In this document: piece by piece, positions 36,494-46,085 of the stretch
How positions within the stretch are numbered: position 1 is the first letter of the stretch
Layout of the letters: each line of letters begins with the position of its first letter
Source: Mauremys mutica
Lineage: Eukaryota; Chordata; Testudines; Geoemydidae
DNA: 64,000 bases
Direction: 5' to 3'
Assembly: GCF_020497125.1 (NCBI RefSeq)
Contig: NC_059087.1
Coordinates: 11,255,925-11,319,924 of the forward strand
Program-made: the position numbers and the translations under genes
The notes under the pieces: generated by a model
Databases searched by the model: none
What the model saw: only the letters and a program-made list of their open reading frames with translations
Told to the model about the DNA's origin: nothing

Positions 36494-37650
36494 GAATTGT
36501 AGGACTGGAAGGGACCTCAAGAGGTCATCTAGTCCAGCCCCTTTCATTGATGGCAGGACTAAGTATTATCTTTCTAGACCATTCCTGACAGGTGTTTGTC
36601 TACCCTGCTCTTAAAAATCTCCAATAATGGAGATTCCACAACCTCCCTAGGCAATTTATTCCAGTGCTTAACCACTCTGACAGGAATTTTTTCCTAATGT
36701 CCAACCTAAACTGCCCTTGCTGCAATTTAAGCCCATTTCTTCTTGTCCTATCCTTGAGGTTAAGGAAAACAAATTTTCTCCTTCCTTCTTGTAGCAACCT
36801 TTTATGTACTTGAAATCTGTTATCATGTCCCCTCTCAGTCTTCTTTTCTCTGGCCTAAACAAACCCAATTTTTTCAGTCTTTCCTCACAGGTCACGTTTT
36901 CTAGACCTTGAATCATTTTTGTTGCTCTTCTGTGGACTTTCTCCAATTTGTCCACCTCTTTCCTGAAATGTGGTGCCCAGAACCAGACACAATACTTCAG
37001 TTGAGGCCTAATCAGCATGGAGTAGCCTGAAAGAATTATTCCTCATGTCTTGATTATGTAAGCAGGGCCTGAATGAATGCTACCCTGGGAGGGGGAGAGA
37101 CTTTGGGTGTGTTTATGTACATACAGTTTGCTCCTGCTCTGCTTAGATATTCAGCAGATAGAGTGGTGGCAAAATAATCAGTTTTGGCTGCCACACTCAG
37201 ACTCTGTGCTTGTGAGTGAGGAAGTATTGCCTGTCAAAGGCGCCAAGTGATGGTGTATAATTTTCCCAGGTTACTGGGTGGGGACTCGAGCCAGTTCTGT
37301 GTTGTATCGATGGAAAGGAACCTCTACATATTGAACCTGGCCCTGGTTGCTGCTGGCTCCGCCTGGCAGAACGGTTACAATTATAAACCTCCTGCTAATA
37401 CATCTCAGAATGATGTTTGCTTTTTTTGAAATAGCGTTACACTGTTTCCCCACATTTAGCTTGTGATCCACTATGACCTCCAGATCCTTTTCTGCTGTAC
37501 TCTTTCCTAGGCAGTTATTTCCCATTCTGTATGCGTGCAACTAATTGTACTTCCTAAGTGGAGTACTTTGCATTTGTCTTTATTGAATTTCATCCTATTT
37601 ACTTCAGCCCATAATACTTGCTTCTCTTTTGAGGCATGTTCCAGATTTAT
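36494..37650 (-). mobile_element. CR1 LINE 3' half (reverse), split by a solo LTR
   Basis: Starts next to an AAT microsatellite with the CR1 3' end GGACTGGAAGGGACCTCAAG. On the minus strand the translation reads LIRPQLKYCVWFWAPHFRKE, RRATKMIQGLENVTCEERLK and RRLRGDMITDFKYIKG. After the LTR it continues upstream with EKDLEVIVDHKLNVGKQC and FNKDKCKVLHLGS. These are textbook CR1 reverse-transcriptase C-terminal motifs with scattered stops. Interrupted at 37057-37379. Confidence 0.92.
37057..37379. mobile_element. Solo LTR (323 bp) inside CR1
   Basis: Begins TGTAAGCAGGGCC and ends ACGGTTACA, so TGTAA/TTACA ends. Flanked by ATTA at 37053-37056 and 37380-37383, a 4-bp target-site duplication. The CR1 host sequence resumes cleanly on both sides. 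4-bp duplications are typical of gammaretrovirus-like (ERV1) integrations, but class cannot be fixed from an LTR alone. No internal viral genes are present. Confidence 0.75.
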
Positions 37651-38300
37651 CATTTTTACAGAAGATGGAAAATGTAAAGCATTGTACAAGCGCTAAGTGA
37701 ATGGTGAAATGGTGAAAACCTAATCCCAGGCTCCCCACTTTTTTAAAATCACACCCAGTCCAAATTGAAGTGGATTAAATGCTGGTGGAATTTGCTAGAT
37801 TGATCGTTCTGGATTGTGAAGCCCTCACGATAGTCCCGGAGCAGTTACAGAACAGACAATGGCAGTGCAAGCTTGCCCACCCCACCCCACCCCACCCCTG
37901 TGTCTCAGCCTCAGGGGCCATCGCTAGTGGTCTCTATTCCCATTCAGTTCCTGGTCTCTTGCTAAGAAGAGTGGTAGTTGTAAGGATGATTTCTGGGATA
38001 CAGACACTTGCTCAATTATTATTTCATTATTTACATAGCGCCAAAGATTTGCATGGGTGTTTTAAAGATAAGTACAAGGATGAGGACCCTGTCATGAATA
38101 GGAAGAACTGAACTGAACCAACCACTTACTTATTTCAAAGTCTGTCTCATAAGCAACAATTTTCAGTCACTGGGCTACATTCGAGGTCAGTGTGTGCCAC
38201 TACCAGCCCGCTGAATTATTCCACCCCACAGCTCCCCGGTGCTTTGCATTAATGACCCATTAAAACCTGCTACCTTGGATATAGGCTGGGGGTATGTGTC
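37651..38300. other. No gene; (CCCCA)n microsatellite at 37876-37899
   Basis: Tandem CCCCA units, otherwise nothing recognised. Confidence 0.4.
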
Positions 38301-38303
38301 TCT

Positions 38304-38531
38304 GTGGATATGTCTACACTGCAATAAAACACCAGTGGCTCGCTTGTGTCAGCTGACTCAGGGTCACGGGGTTATAAAAATGCAGTGTAGACAGGGATCC
38401 CAGAGCCCACGCTCCATCCCAAGCTTCAGCGTCTACACTGCAATTTCATAGGCTGCAGCTCAAGCGCTGTGAACCTGAGTCAGCTGACACGGGCCAGCCG
38501 GGGTGTTTTATTGCAGTGTAGCTATACCCTG
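38304..38531. mobile_element. 228-bp foldback MITE, 'TGTCTACACTGCAATAAAA' type
   Basis: ATATGTCTACACTGCAATAA at the left pairs with TTATTGCAGTGTAGCTATAC at the right. Inner segments GTGTCAGCTGACTCAGGGTC and AACCTGAGTCAGCTGACACG also pair, so almost the whole element folds back. A second internal pair GCAGTGTAGAC / GTCTACACTGC sits near 38384 and 38431. Flanks GTGTCTCT/GTGTTCCT match at 6 of 8. Confidence 0.85.
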
Positions 38532-38539
38532 TGTTCCTT

Positions 38540-39377
38540 GGGCCTCTACTGAAAAACTGGACTCTTCTAAGATTTCAGCTGTGGTGATGCTACTAGTGCA
38601 GCTCTCTAATCTCAATGGCTCACTTTGCACTTTTCAGTCAACGCAAATGTGTCCACTAACGTACTAGGATTCAGATGAAATCAAAGATGAAAAGGACCTA
38701 GGTCTTGTCTACCCCTCTGCCAATGTAGGATTGTTTGCTGGGATGTTGCATTTATTTATTTATTTTCTAAACACTGGGAACTACTGTAGTAGGGTTGGCA
38801 AATGTTAACTATTTAATAAGGATCACTGTGTATTCTACATTTCACTGTCCAGTCTGTTTTAAATGGCACAGGAGATATGGTGGCTTCACACCCACCTACC
38901 TATTCTTAGACACATTGCCTCTTTATTAACACTTTAAAGTCACATTCTTTATAAATATCACCATGCAGAGGAAGAGGGGCCAGATCTTCAGCTGATGTAA
39001 CATCACTGATTTCATTTACATAAGCTAAGAATTTGGTCCATGATCTCCACAATGGCTCAGCAATACACGTCAACAAATTTGTAATTTTTCTTTCTGAACC
39101 TACATTAAACAAATCCATTTCTTAAATCGGTGGCAGATTTACCAGACTCAGAAGGATCTTGCAGAAGCAGGAAAAAAAGAGACAGAAAGACATGTGCAAT
39201 CAGACGCCACCAGCATGGTGGCTGAGTTTGCAACTGTTAAGATAAATGGAAACCCTGTGTAGATTTTAAAAAGGAAACATGTAACATGCTGGACTTTCAA
39301 ATTGCTTGGCCTCATCTTCTGTACAAGGTATTATTGTGAAGATGAAGTGGCCTAAGACAAGTAGAAAAGGTGTAAAT
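38540..39377. other. No recognised feature
   Basis: Nothing recognised; ATTT repeats near 38752-38764. Confidence 0.3.
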
Positions 39378-39385
39378 GTTACAAT

Positions 39386-39702
39386 TAGAGGTAAGCGAAG
39401 TTTTTCAGCCAAAACTTTTTTCACTGAAAGGTACAGACTTGGCCAGCTGAAACATTTTCTGACTTTGCGCTGAATTTGACAAAATGTTTCCGTTGAAAAA
39501 ACCCTGACTATTTAAAAAACATTTTTTTAAATGAAAACATTTAGATTTCTCCATTCAAAATGACTTTTTACTGTTAAATTTACTGTACTTTAATTAAAAT
39601 AATTTTTAAAAAGTTTCATTACAGGGTGAATGAAATGTTTTGACGTAAATCAAAATACAAAATTTTGCTTGACCTGAAACAAAAGTTATTTGTACAGCTC
39701 TG
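39386..39702. mobile_element. 317-bp AT-rich element with perfect 8-bp TSD
   Basis: Perfect flanking GTTACAAT at 39378-39385 and 39703-39710. Ends TAGAGGTAAGCG and TTTGTACAGCTCTG are weakly inverted. The interior is the CAAAATGTTTC / GAAATGTTTTG AT-rich text. This copy defines the boundaries of the AT-rich family most clearly and points to hAT-type transposition. Confidence 0.8.
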
Positions 39703-39710
39703 GTTACAAT

Positions 39711-40588
39711 CCCCTGACAGAAAAGTTGAAATATAGCTAACAAAAGTCACTTTTCACCATCTACAGCTCTATGCATTTCAAGCTTTTCAGTTACCTTGTT
39801 ACTTCCCTCCTTAACTTGGAGGTAAACTTGAAGCTCTCAGCAGGTTGTTCCTCTGACAGTAACATTTGATTACCTGCACTGGTCTTAAGGGCGCACGTCA
39901 AGGAATATTAAGCAAAGCCTCCAGTTGCTGGTGTGCACCACTGGAACAAAATGGAGCTTTCAGTCTCGCTTCAATGCTACAAGATGTCCACTAGGAAAGA
40001 CATATCAGCTAACGGGGCCCAGAGATGATAGATTTGGAGCTAAAAATTTCCTGCTGGTGTTTGCATCCAAATTAAAATAGGAAAATGAGCAGCTAAGAGA
40101 GCGCAATGTTCCTGTCAACCGTTGGCTGAAGAAAATTTCACACAGGGCCAGATCCTCAATTGGTGTAAATTGGCACAGCTCCACTGAAGTCAATGGAACG
40201 AGGCTGATTTATACCAGCTCAGGGAGAGGCCTATAGTGATTGAGGCCTGTTGGCTGATTAAGGGTTAGGTTTAAAAATATTTAAAAAAACAAACAACTTT
40301 GGATTCACAAAAGAATTTGCTTTTAGTTGGCCTGGTTTTAACTCTAATTTTTGGCTGTCTATCTCATTTTCTCCTCTAGAGAAGCCTATTTTTAAGGACA
40401 GCCAGCTGTAAGTGTCTGAGGTGATAATGGCAAACTCCAGACAAACCCATATTGTTGTCATTCTGTTATTAGGTTTCTTGTACCCACCTCACACCATTGT
40501 CTCTCTCCAGGACTGTCTATCATTGTCCTCCCTTGTTCATTAACATATACCAACCAAATGGGATAGGCTGTGTTTCTTAAAAACTTTT
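39711..40588. other. No gene; palindromic repeat at 40145-40232
   Basis: GGGCCAGATCCTCAATTGGT ... AGGCTGATTTATACCAGCTC folds around ACTGAAGTCAATGGA. One of the clearest members of the palindromic repeat class here. Confidence 0.5.
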
Positions 40589-40598
40589 AGTCTTCATA

Positions 40599-40795
40599 AA
40601 ATCAGCAAAGAGTTCTGTGGCACCTTATAGACTAACAGACATATTGGAGCGTGAGCTTTCGTGGGTGAATACCCACTTCGTCGGATGCAACCCATGAAAG
40701 CTCATGCTCCAATACGTCTGTTAGTCTATAAGGTGCCACAGAACTCTTTGCTGATTTTACAGATCCAGACTAACATGGCTACCCCTCTGATACTC
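40599..40795 (+). mobile_element. Foldback copy of a 10-bp-TSD retroposon family
   Basis: The right half is a normal copy ending in CTAACATGGCTACCCCTCTG. The left half is its inverted duplicate: arms 40598-40666 and 40690-40758 pair over about 69 bp with very few mismatches, around a 23-base loop. The whole is flanked by a perfect 10-bp direct repeat AGTCTTCATA at 40589-40598 and 40796-40805. Related copies are at 43141-43271 and 53805-54123. Confidence 0.88.
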
Positions 40796-40805
40796 AGTCT
40801 TCATA

Positions 40806-41093
40806 GTTGTATTACTCCACACTGAATAAACCAAATGGCCATTTCACTCCTGCAGAAAGCTGATGGTGAAATCTACAACCCTTTATAGCACATCACCGTG
40901 CATTACAGTATATGCATAATGAGGTTTGTGCACCCATGAGAAAAAAAAACATGGCCCAACCTATTTCCTGGTGAAGTGTTTAATCCCCATTGAAGCCAGA
41001 AGAGTAACTGTTCTAGAGATGGGTTTGTAGTCAACAGGCGTTGAGGGTACTCGGCACCTTTCATGATCAAAACCTCTATGACTGGGATGTCCA
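40806..41093. other. No recognised feature
   Basis: Nothing recognised; A-run near 40942-40949. Confidence 0.3.
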
Positions 41094-41165
41094 CTAGATA
41101 GATTTACAGATTTGAAGACTGTTAGGATCATCTAATTTTATCTTCAAAAGTCAGATCTGAACCTT
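41094..41165 (-). mobile_element. CR1 3'-end fragment (short)
   Basis: AGATAGATTTACAGATTTGA followed by GGATCATCTAATTTTATC resembles the CR1 tail seen at 19958-20040. Short and diverged. Confidence 0.45.
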
Positions 41166-41177
41166 TTGTCTTGAGGC

Positions 41178-41425
41178 AATCATAAGAACGTCCATACTGG
41201 GTCAGACCAAAGGTCCATCTAGCCCAGTATCCTGCCTTCCGACAGTGGCCAATTGCCAGGTGCCCCAGAGGGAATGAACGGAACAGGTAATCATCAAGTG
41301 ATTCATTCCCTGTCGCCCATTCCCAGCCTCTGGCAAACAGAGGCTAGGGACACCATCCCTACACATCCTGGCTAATGGCCATGGATGGACCTATCCTCCA
41401 TGAATGTATCTAGTTTTTTTTAAAA
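41178..41425 (-). mobile_element. CR1-type repeat, 'CATACTGGGTCAGACCAAAGG' family
   Basis: CATAAGAACGTCCATACTGG, then GACCAAAGGTCCATCTAGCC, AGAGGGAATGAACGGAACAG and GGACCTATCCTCCATGAATG, ending in a T-run. I recognise it as a common turtle LINE-derived repeat. The opposite-strand relative is at 53350-53535. Confidence 0.75.
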
Positions 41426-42318
41426 ATAATTTCTAGCATTAACAATGTGCTGGTAGGTTAAGTGAGTGAAAATTAAAAAAAAAAGGAATGGAGAATGAAT
41501 TCAGGCTGCTTTTATTCTGAAGTAGAGCAGTTGGGAGTGCTGAGCGCTGGGAACTGAAATAAGAAAAAGTTGAACGCCAGGGGTTACACGGTGCCCTCAG
41601 CTCAGAGGTGAAAATGTGACTGGGACACGCATGCCGCCTGGCTTGAAGGGATGTAGAAAGTGCAGAGTTTATTAGCTGCATTTTTTTCTTACACATTTGG
41701 GGCCTGATCCTGAAAATCATGTGAGTCATTTTACACTTGTGTGTCATTTCCCTGTGTGAAAAGTGACACACATGCCCAAAGGTTTGCAGGACCAGTCCCC
41801 TGAGGCAGAAAGTCCTGGAAGTCAGGTTACCATACTTAGAGATCAGTGGCAAAAGAAACTGGATCATGCTTCAGTGCGTTTCTCTCATGAAGACATCGTA
41901 TGCATTGGGTAATTTCTCATGTGTAGGTGTTCGTGTTTTATTTGTCACAATTTTTTTCTCTTTTTCTTTCTTCTTCCAAATCACACCTATGAGTGGGAAG
42001 GCACTTCACTTGCAAAACGATTTTCCTCCCCATCACACGGAGGTTCATTTTAATTTTACGGTCCTTAGCAGAATAAGGCTCATAGCACTTGCTATCTCCG
42101 GACGCATTTCTCAAGCCTTTTTCCATTGTAATACATATGTTTACTTTCCCTTCAAGCAGAGGAGCTAGGAATGACCAAAAAATCAAATGAACTTCAGCTG
42201 GAGACAAGGGGGCAGAGAAAATGTGAACGGTAATACGAGTTACACAGCACAAGCAAGTCTGAGCTGAGCCTAAGCTGGCGTAACTCTCTCACTGGGTACT
42301 GCTCCACTTCCAGTCCCT
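41426..42318. other. No gene; palindromic repeat at about 41698-41800
   Basis: GGGGCCTGATCCTGAAAATC ... AGGTTTGCAGGACCAGTCCC is another member of the palindrome class. The 142-codon minus-strand frame at 41439-41867 crosses it and has no recognisable domain. Confidence 0.4.
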
Positions 42319-42594
42319 CAGTGGGTATGTCTACACTGCGGCGGCGAGTGAGCTGCACAACCCAGGGAGACGGACTTGCACTGGTGGGCTTGCGTCAATG
42401 CACTAAACGTAGCTGGCTGGACACAGCTTGCACTAGCCACCTCTGCGTGGACCCAGGGAGTAAAGTGGGCTTGAGCTGGGTGAATAGCCCAAGCCTCTGC
42501 CAGTGGTGCACCGTTCACATAGCTGTGTCTAGCACCCTAGTGCGAGCCCAATTACAAGAGGTTGCTCCCAGCTGCAGTGTAGATACACCCACTG
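42319..42594. mobile_element. 276-bp MITE, 'CAGTGGGTATGTCTACACTGC' type
   Basis: CAGTGGGTATGTCTACACTG at the left and CAGTGTAGATACACCCACTG at the right are inverted over 21 bp with two mismatches. Related ends occur in the elements at 38304 and 44112. No clear TSD. Confidence 0.85.
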
Positions 42595-43130
42595 CGGGAT
42601 TGGAAGAGAGGGATGAAACAGGAGAAAACAGCTAATAAGAGGGTAGGGGGTGTAAGTTACGCTTAACAATACACAAACTTTCTTTCACTGTCTTCTGGCC
42701 ATTGAGTGACCAATTTTGCTGTCAGTTACCCCAGTGTAGCCCCACTGATTGATTCAACCCCATTGAACTGAAAGCAGAATTTAGCCCTTGCGCTTTTACC
42801 ATGCTGGAATGCCATTAACCCCAGCAGAGCTACTCCAGATTTACACCAAGAGGAGAGAACTGCAAGTTACGCAAATACAAAGGCCTTAGGTAAGAGTCTC
42901 CCCTGCATCAGAGTTTGTGCTAACTTTGCCCTGAAGCCAGCATAGCCAGCCAAGACAGAGTCATCCCAGCGTAGATGAATCATCTGTGGGTGTAGAGCTA
43001 AAATAGACCTTCAGGTGCAGGGGTGTGGTCAGGACCCTGCTGTGCCGTGTCAATCACTGGCCTCCCTATCTGTTTTTTAATTTTTGACAAACACACCCCA
43101 AGATGCCGGGTGGAGATTTGAGGTTTTCAG
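42595..43130. other. No gene; palindrome-class fragment near 42765-42850
   Basis: TGAACTGAAAGCAGAATTTA and CTACTCCAGATTTACACCAA resemble the palindromic repeats. Otherwise unrecognised. Confidence 0.35.
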
Positions 43131-43140
43131 TGCGTTTTAT

Positions 43141-43271
43141 ATCAGAGGGGTAGCCGTGTTAGTCTGGTTCTGTAGAAGCAGCAAAGAATCCTGTGGCACC
43201 TTATAGACTAACAGACGTTTTGCAGCATGAGCTTTCGTGGGTGAATACCCACTTCTTCGGATGCAAGCCAC
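43141..43271 (-). mobile_element. 5'-truncated copy of the 10-bp-TSD retroposon family
   Basis: Reads ATCAGAGGGGTAGCCGTGTT, then CTGTGGCACCTTATAGACTA and TTCGTGGGTGAATACCCACT on the plus strand, so the family 3' end lies to the left. Flanks TGCGTTTTAT (43131-43140) and TGTGTTTTTAT (43272-43282) are a near-identical duplication. Truncated relative to 53805-54123. Confidence 0.8.
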
Positions 43272-43387
43272 TGTGTTTTTATAGGCCCAGTGCACCAGTC
43301 TATACATGACAATGATGATAATAATTTTTTGTCTTTTAATGGAAGGATAGTCAGGAAAGGATTAAACTAGCCACACGGGCATGTCAG

Positions 43388-43691
43388 CAGGGGCGGCTCC
43401 AGGCCCCAGCACGCCAAGTGCGTGCTTGGGGCGGCAAGCCACTGGGGGCGCTCTGCTGGTCGCTGCAAGGACGGCAGGCAGGCTGCCTTCGGCGGCTTGC
43501 CTGTGGAGGGTCTGCTGGTCCCGCGGCTTCGGCGGACCTCCCGCAGGCGTCCCTGTGGAGGGTCTGCTGGTCCCGCGGCTTCGGTGGACCTCCTGCAGAA
43601 GCCACGGGACCAGCGGACCCGCCGCAGGCAAGCCGCCAAAGGCAGCCTGCCTGCCGTGCTTGGGGCAGCAAAATGCCTAGAGCCGCCCCTG
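43388..43691. mobile_element. 304-bp hAT-like MITE, 'CAGGGGCGGCTC' type
   Basis: Ends CAGGGGCGGCTCCAGG and CTAGAGCCGCCCCTG are inverted. A perfect 8-bp TSD CATGTCAG lies at 43380-43387 and 43692-43699. Same family as 27733-27958, but it carries an internal direct duplication of about 53 bp (CTGTGGAGGGTCTGCTGGTC at 43500 and 43553). It ends 74 bp from the TMEM132 exon donor. Confidence 0.92.
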
Positions 43692-43708
43692 CATGTCAGA
43701 GAAAACTA

Positions 43709-43909
<201 letters not shown>

Positions 43910-44111
43910 CTAAAAGACCAAACAACAAACCCTTGGTTTAGATGCTTCCTCCTCGCCCACCTTTCTGTCACCAAACACCAGCTCTCCTCTTCTTCACCCA
44001 TCCTTTCAAAAATGAAGCTTGTGTTCATTTTCAATTGACCTCCCAAGAATTGCTGGCACAGAGGATGGGACAAGTGTAGAGTAAATTGCACCAAGTGGAA
44101 GGTAACACTTA

Positions 44112-44407
44112 GGGCTGGTCTACACTACGGGGGGGGAGATCGATCTAAGTTACGCAACTTCAGCTATGTGAATAACGTAGCTGAAGATGACATACTTAGA
44201 TCTACTTACTGCGATGTCTTCGCTACGGTGTGTTAACGGGAGATGCTCACCCGTTGATTCCCCTTGCCCTTCTTGTTGAGGTGGAGTACTGGAGTCAACG
44301 CTACAGCGATCGGCAGTCAATTTATCGCATCTATATTAGACATGATAAATCAACCCCTGCTGGATCGATCGCTGCCCGTCAATCTGGCGGGTAGTGTAGA
44401 CAAGCCC
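44112..44407. mobile_element. 296-bp PIF/Harbinger-like MITE
   Basis: Ends GGGCTGGTCTACACTACG and GTAGTGTAGACAAGCCC are inverted. Flanking TTA at 44109-44111 and 44408-44410 fits the TWA target preference of PIF/Harbinger elements. The interior carries GATCGATC motifs and a local AACTTCAGCTATGTGAATAA / CGTAGCTGAAG pairing. No coding capacity. Confidence 0.75.
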
Positions 44408-44410
44408 TTA

Positions 44411-44795
44411 GGAGTGAAATCCTTACCCCGTTCAAGACAATGGGATTGACTTCCATGGGGCCAGGATTTCCATTTACATGTGTCTGATCTCTCCTTATAG
44501 AACTCAATAGCAATGCTCAGAACACTGTAGCAACGCAGCACTGTATGATATTAGCCAGGTGTGGTGTTTTAACGAGAGGTCTGTTTTTAACGGTCTAGCC
44601 AGACTGATGGGGTAGAAAGCACAAAATCATTCTCTTGGGGATGGCTGAAGAGCAGGCTCGGGTACCCTGATCTTTAAAATAGTATGAGCCAGCAATATAT
44701 GGAGGAGGTGATGTGTCTGGTCTGACTTGGATGAGTGCTAGATCCCATCACTCAGAATGCCCCCTTCTTTAACCCAGTATTCATTATTTAATTAC
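44411..44795. other. No recognised feature
   Basis: Nothing recognised. Confidence 0.3.
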
Positions 44796-44797
44796 TG

Positions 44798-45045
44798 ATA
44801 TTTATTATTTCTATTACAGTAGCGCCAGGTCCGACCTGAGACTGGGGACCCATTGTGCTACCTGCAGTACACAGAGTGAGAGACAGTCCCTGAGAACGGA
44901 CAGTTTAAACAGATAAAAGAAACGGAGCGGCAGTGACTTTCCTCAGATCACACACCTGGCCAGGGGCAAAGCCAGGAATAGCTTCCAGGTCTCCTGACTC
45001 CCAGTCCAGTGCTCTATCCACTAAACGCAGCTGCCTCTCATATAG
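44798..45045 (-). mobile_element. MIR-like SINE (reverse), fairly complete
   Basis: TATTATTTCTATTACAGTAG at the left, then GGGGACCCATTGTGCTACCT, GTGAGAGACAGTCCCTGAGA, CAGATCACACACCTGGCC and GACTCCCAGTCCAGTGCTCT at the right. The tRNA-like head lies to the right. Confidence 0.8.
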
Positions 45046-45430
45046 CTGCACATGTATGGCAGTAGCTCTGTGCTTCAAGAGTTTCCCTGATTCTGTACAG
45101 CGAAGTTCTGGTGCCAAACTCCTTCTGTCATCAGAGCTGTTAGGGTACTCCCCCTTCCCTGATTGCCACTCAGTGAATATCAGTCAACTATTAGAGGATG
45201 ACATCCGGAGGAGATTCCACACAGTACGAGCATGCAAGTGCCCAGTATTTAGCAGTGGGTACTTTAGGAGACCTCCTCATGCTGATCTCAGTTAACAGCC
45301 CTGTTGATTACCTGAAAGTACCACCATGTTTTAAGCCTTGTCCTTTAACCATCGGAGCCCTGCTCCAGGCTGTATTCTGTAGCCATTGACGTTCTATGAA
45401 AACATCAGAGAAAACAGTGCTCACATAGTT
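45046..45430. other. No recognised feature
   Basis: Nothing recognised. Confidence 0.3.
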
Positions 45431-45432
45431 AG

Positions 45433-45710
45433 AGGAAGGATGGTGCAGTGGTAAAGGCTCTAGCCTAGAACCTGGGAAATCCAGGATCAATTTCCTGCTT
45501 TGTCAAAGACTTCCTGAGTGACCTTAGGCAAGTCACTTAACCTCTCTGTGCCTCAGTTTTCCATCTGTGAAATGGGGACAACAGTACTTCCATACCTCAT
45601 TGGGGTGTTGTGAGGCTGATCTCCTGAGGTCCCTTCCAACCCTAATAATCTATGATTCTATGATTCTAAATACACTAAGCACTGTGTGGTGCTCCGATAC
45701 TGTGGTAATT
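45433..45710 (+). mobile_element. Tortoise-type tRNA SINE with a nested CR1 tail
   Basis: Head GATGGTGCAGTGGTAAAGGC, B-box-like GGATCAATTTCCTGC, then GTGACCTTAGGCAAGTCACT, CTCTGTGCCTCAGTTTTCCA and GGGGTGTTGTGAGGCTG. The usual tail resumes as AATACACTAAGCACTGTGTG ... GATACTGTGG after a CR1 fragment at about 45617-45669. Confidence 0.88.
45617..45669 (+). mobile_element. Minimal CR1 3'-end insertion in a SINE
   Basis: GAGGTCCCTTCCAACCCTAA followed by two ATGATTCT octamers, the CR1 terminal repeat. Only about 50 bp of CR1 is present, a severe 5' truncation. Confidence 0.75.
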
Positions 45711-45844
45711 AGGGACGTATAAACACAGGCAATGAGCCTCAGTCTCCACTGCTCTCCACTTTGCATAGTTGGTTATGCCACTGCAGAGTGAGTTTAAAAT
45801 GCAACCACTCAGATCTGGTGTAAGTGATCACAAAGAGAGAAGGG

Positions 45845-46085
45845 CATTGGAGAATCAGAACCCGTGTGTCTCGTTCTTAGAGCTTGGGATGGTGAGGCTG
45901 GAAACTACCCTGACTCTGCCACTCGTTTGCCATGTGACCTTGGGCGAGTTGCTTCATCTGTTTGTGTCTCAGTCTCCCTTCTGTAAAATGGGGATAATAC
46001 ATATCTCAAAAAGTAAAGCTGTCTGAAAAGTGCTTTGAGCTCTTTACATGAAATGAGCTATATAAGTGAATAGTATTACTATTAT
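45845..46085 (+). mobile_element. MIR-like SINE (forward)
   Basis: CATGTGACCTTGGGCGAGTT, CTTCTGTAAAATGGGGATAA and AAGTGCTTTGAGCTCTTTAC in order, ending ATAGTATTACTATTAT. Confidence 0.75.

Noticed and set aside
40598..40758. microRNA precursor-like hairpin
   Set aside because: The long perfect stem is explained by inverted duplication of a high-copy retroposon. Nothing suggests a conserved miRNA.
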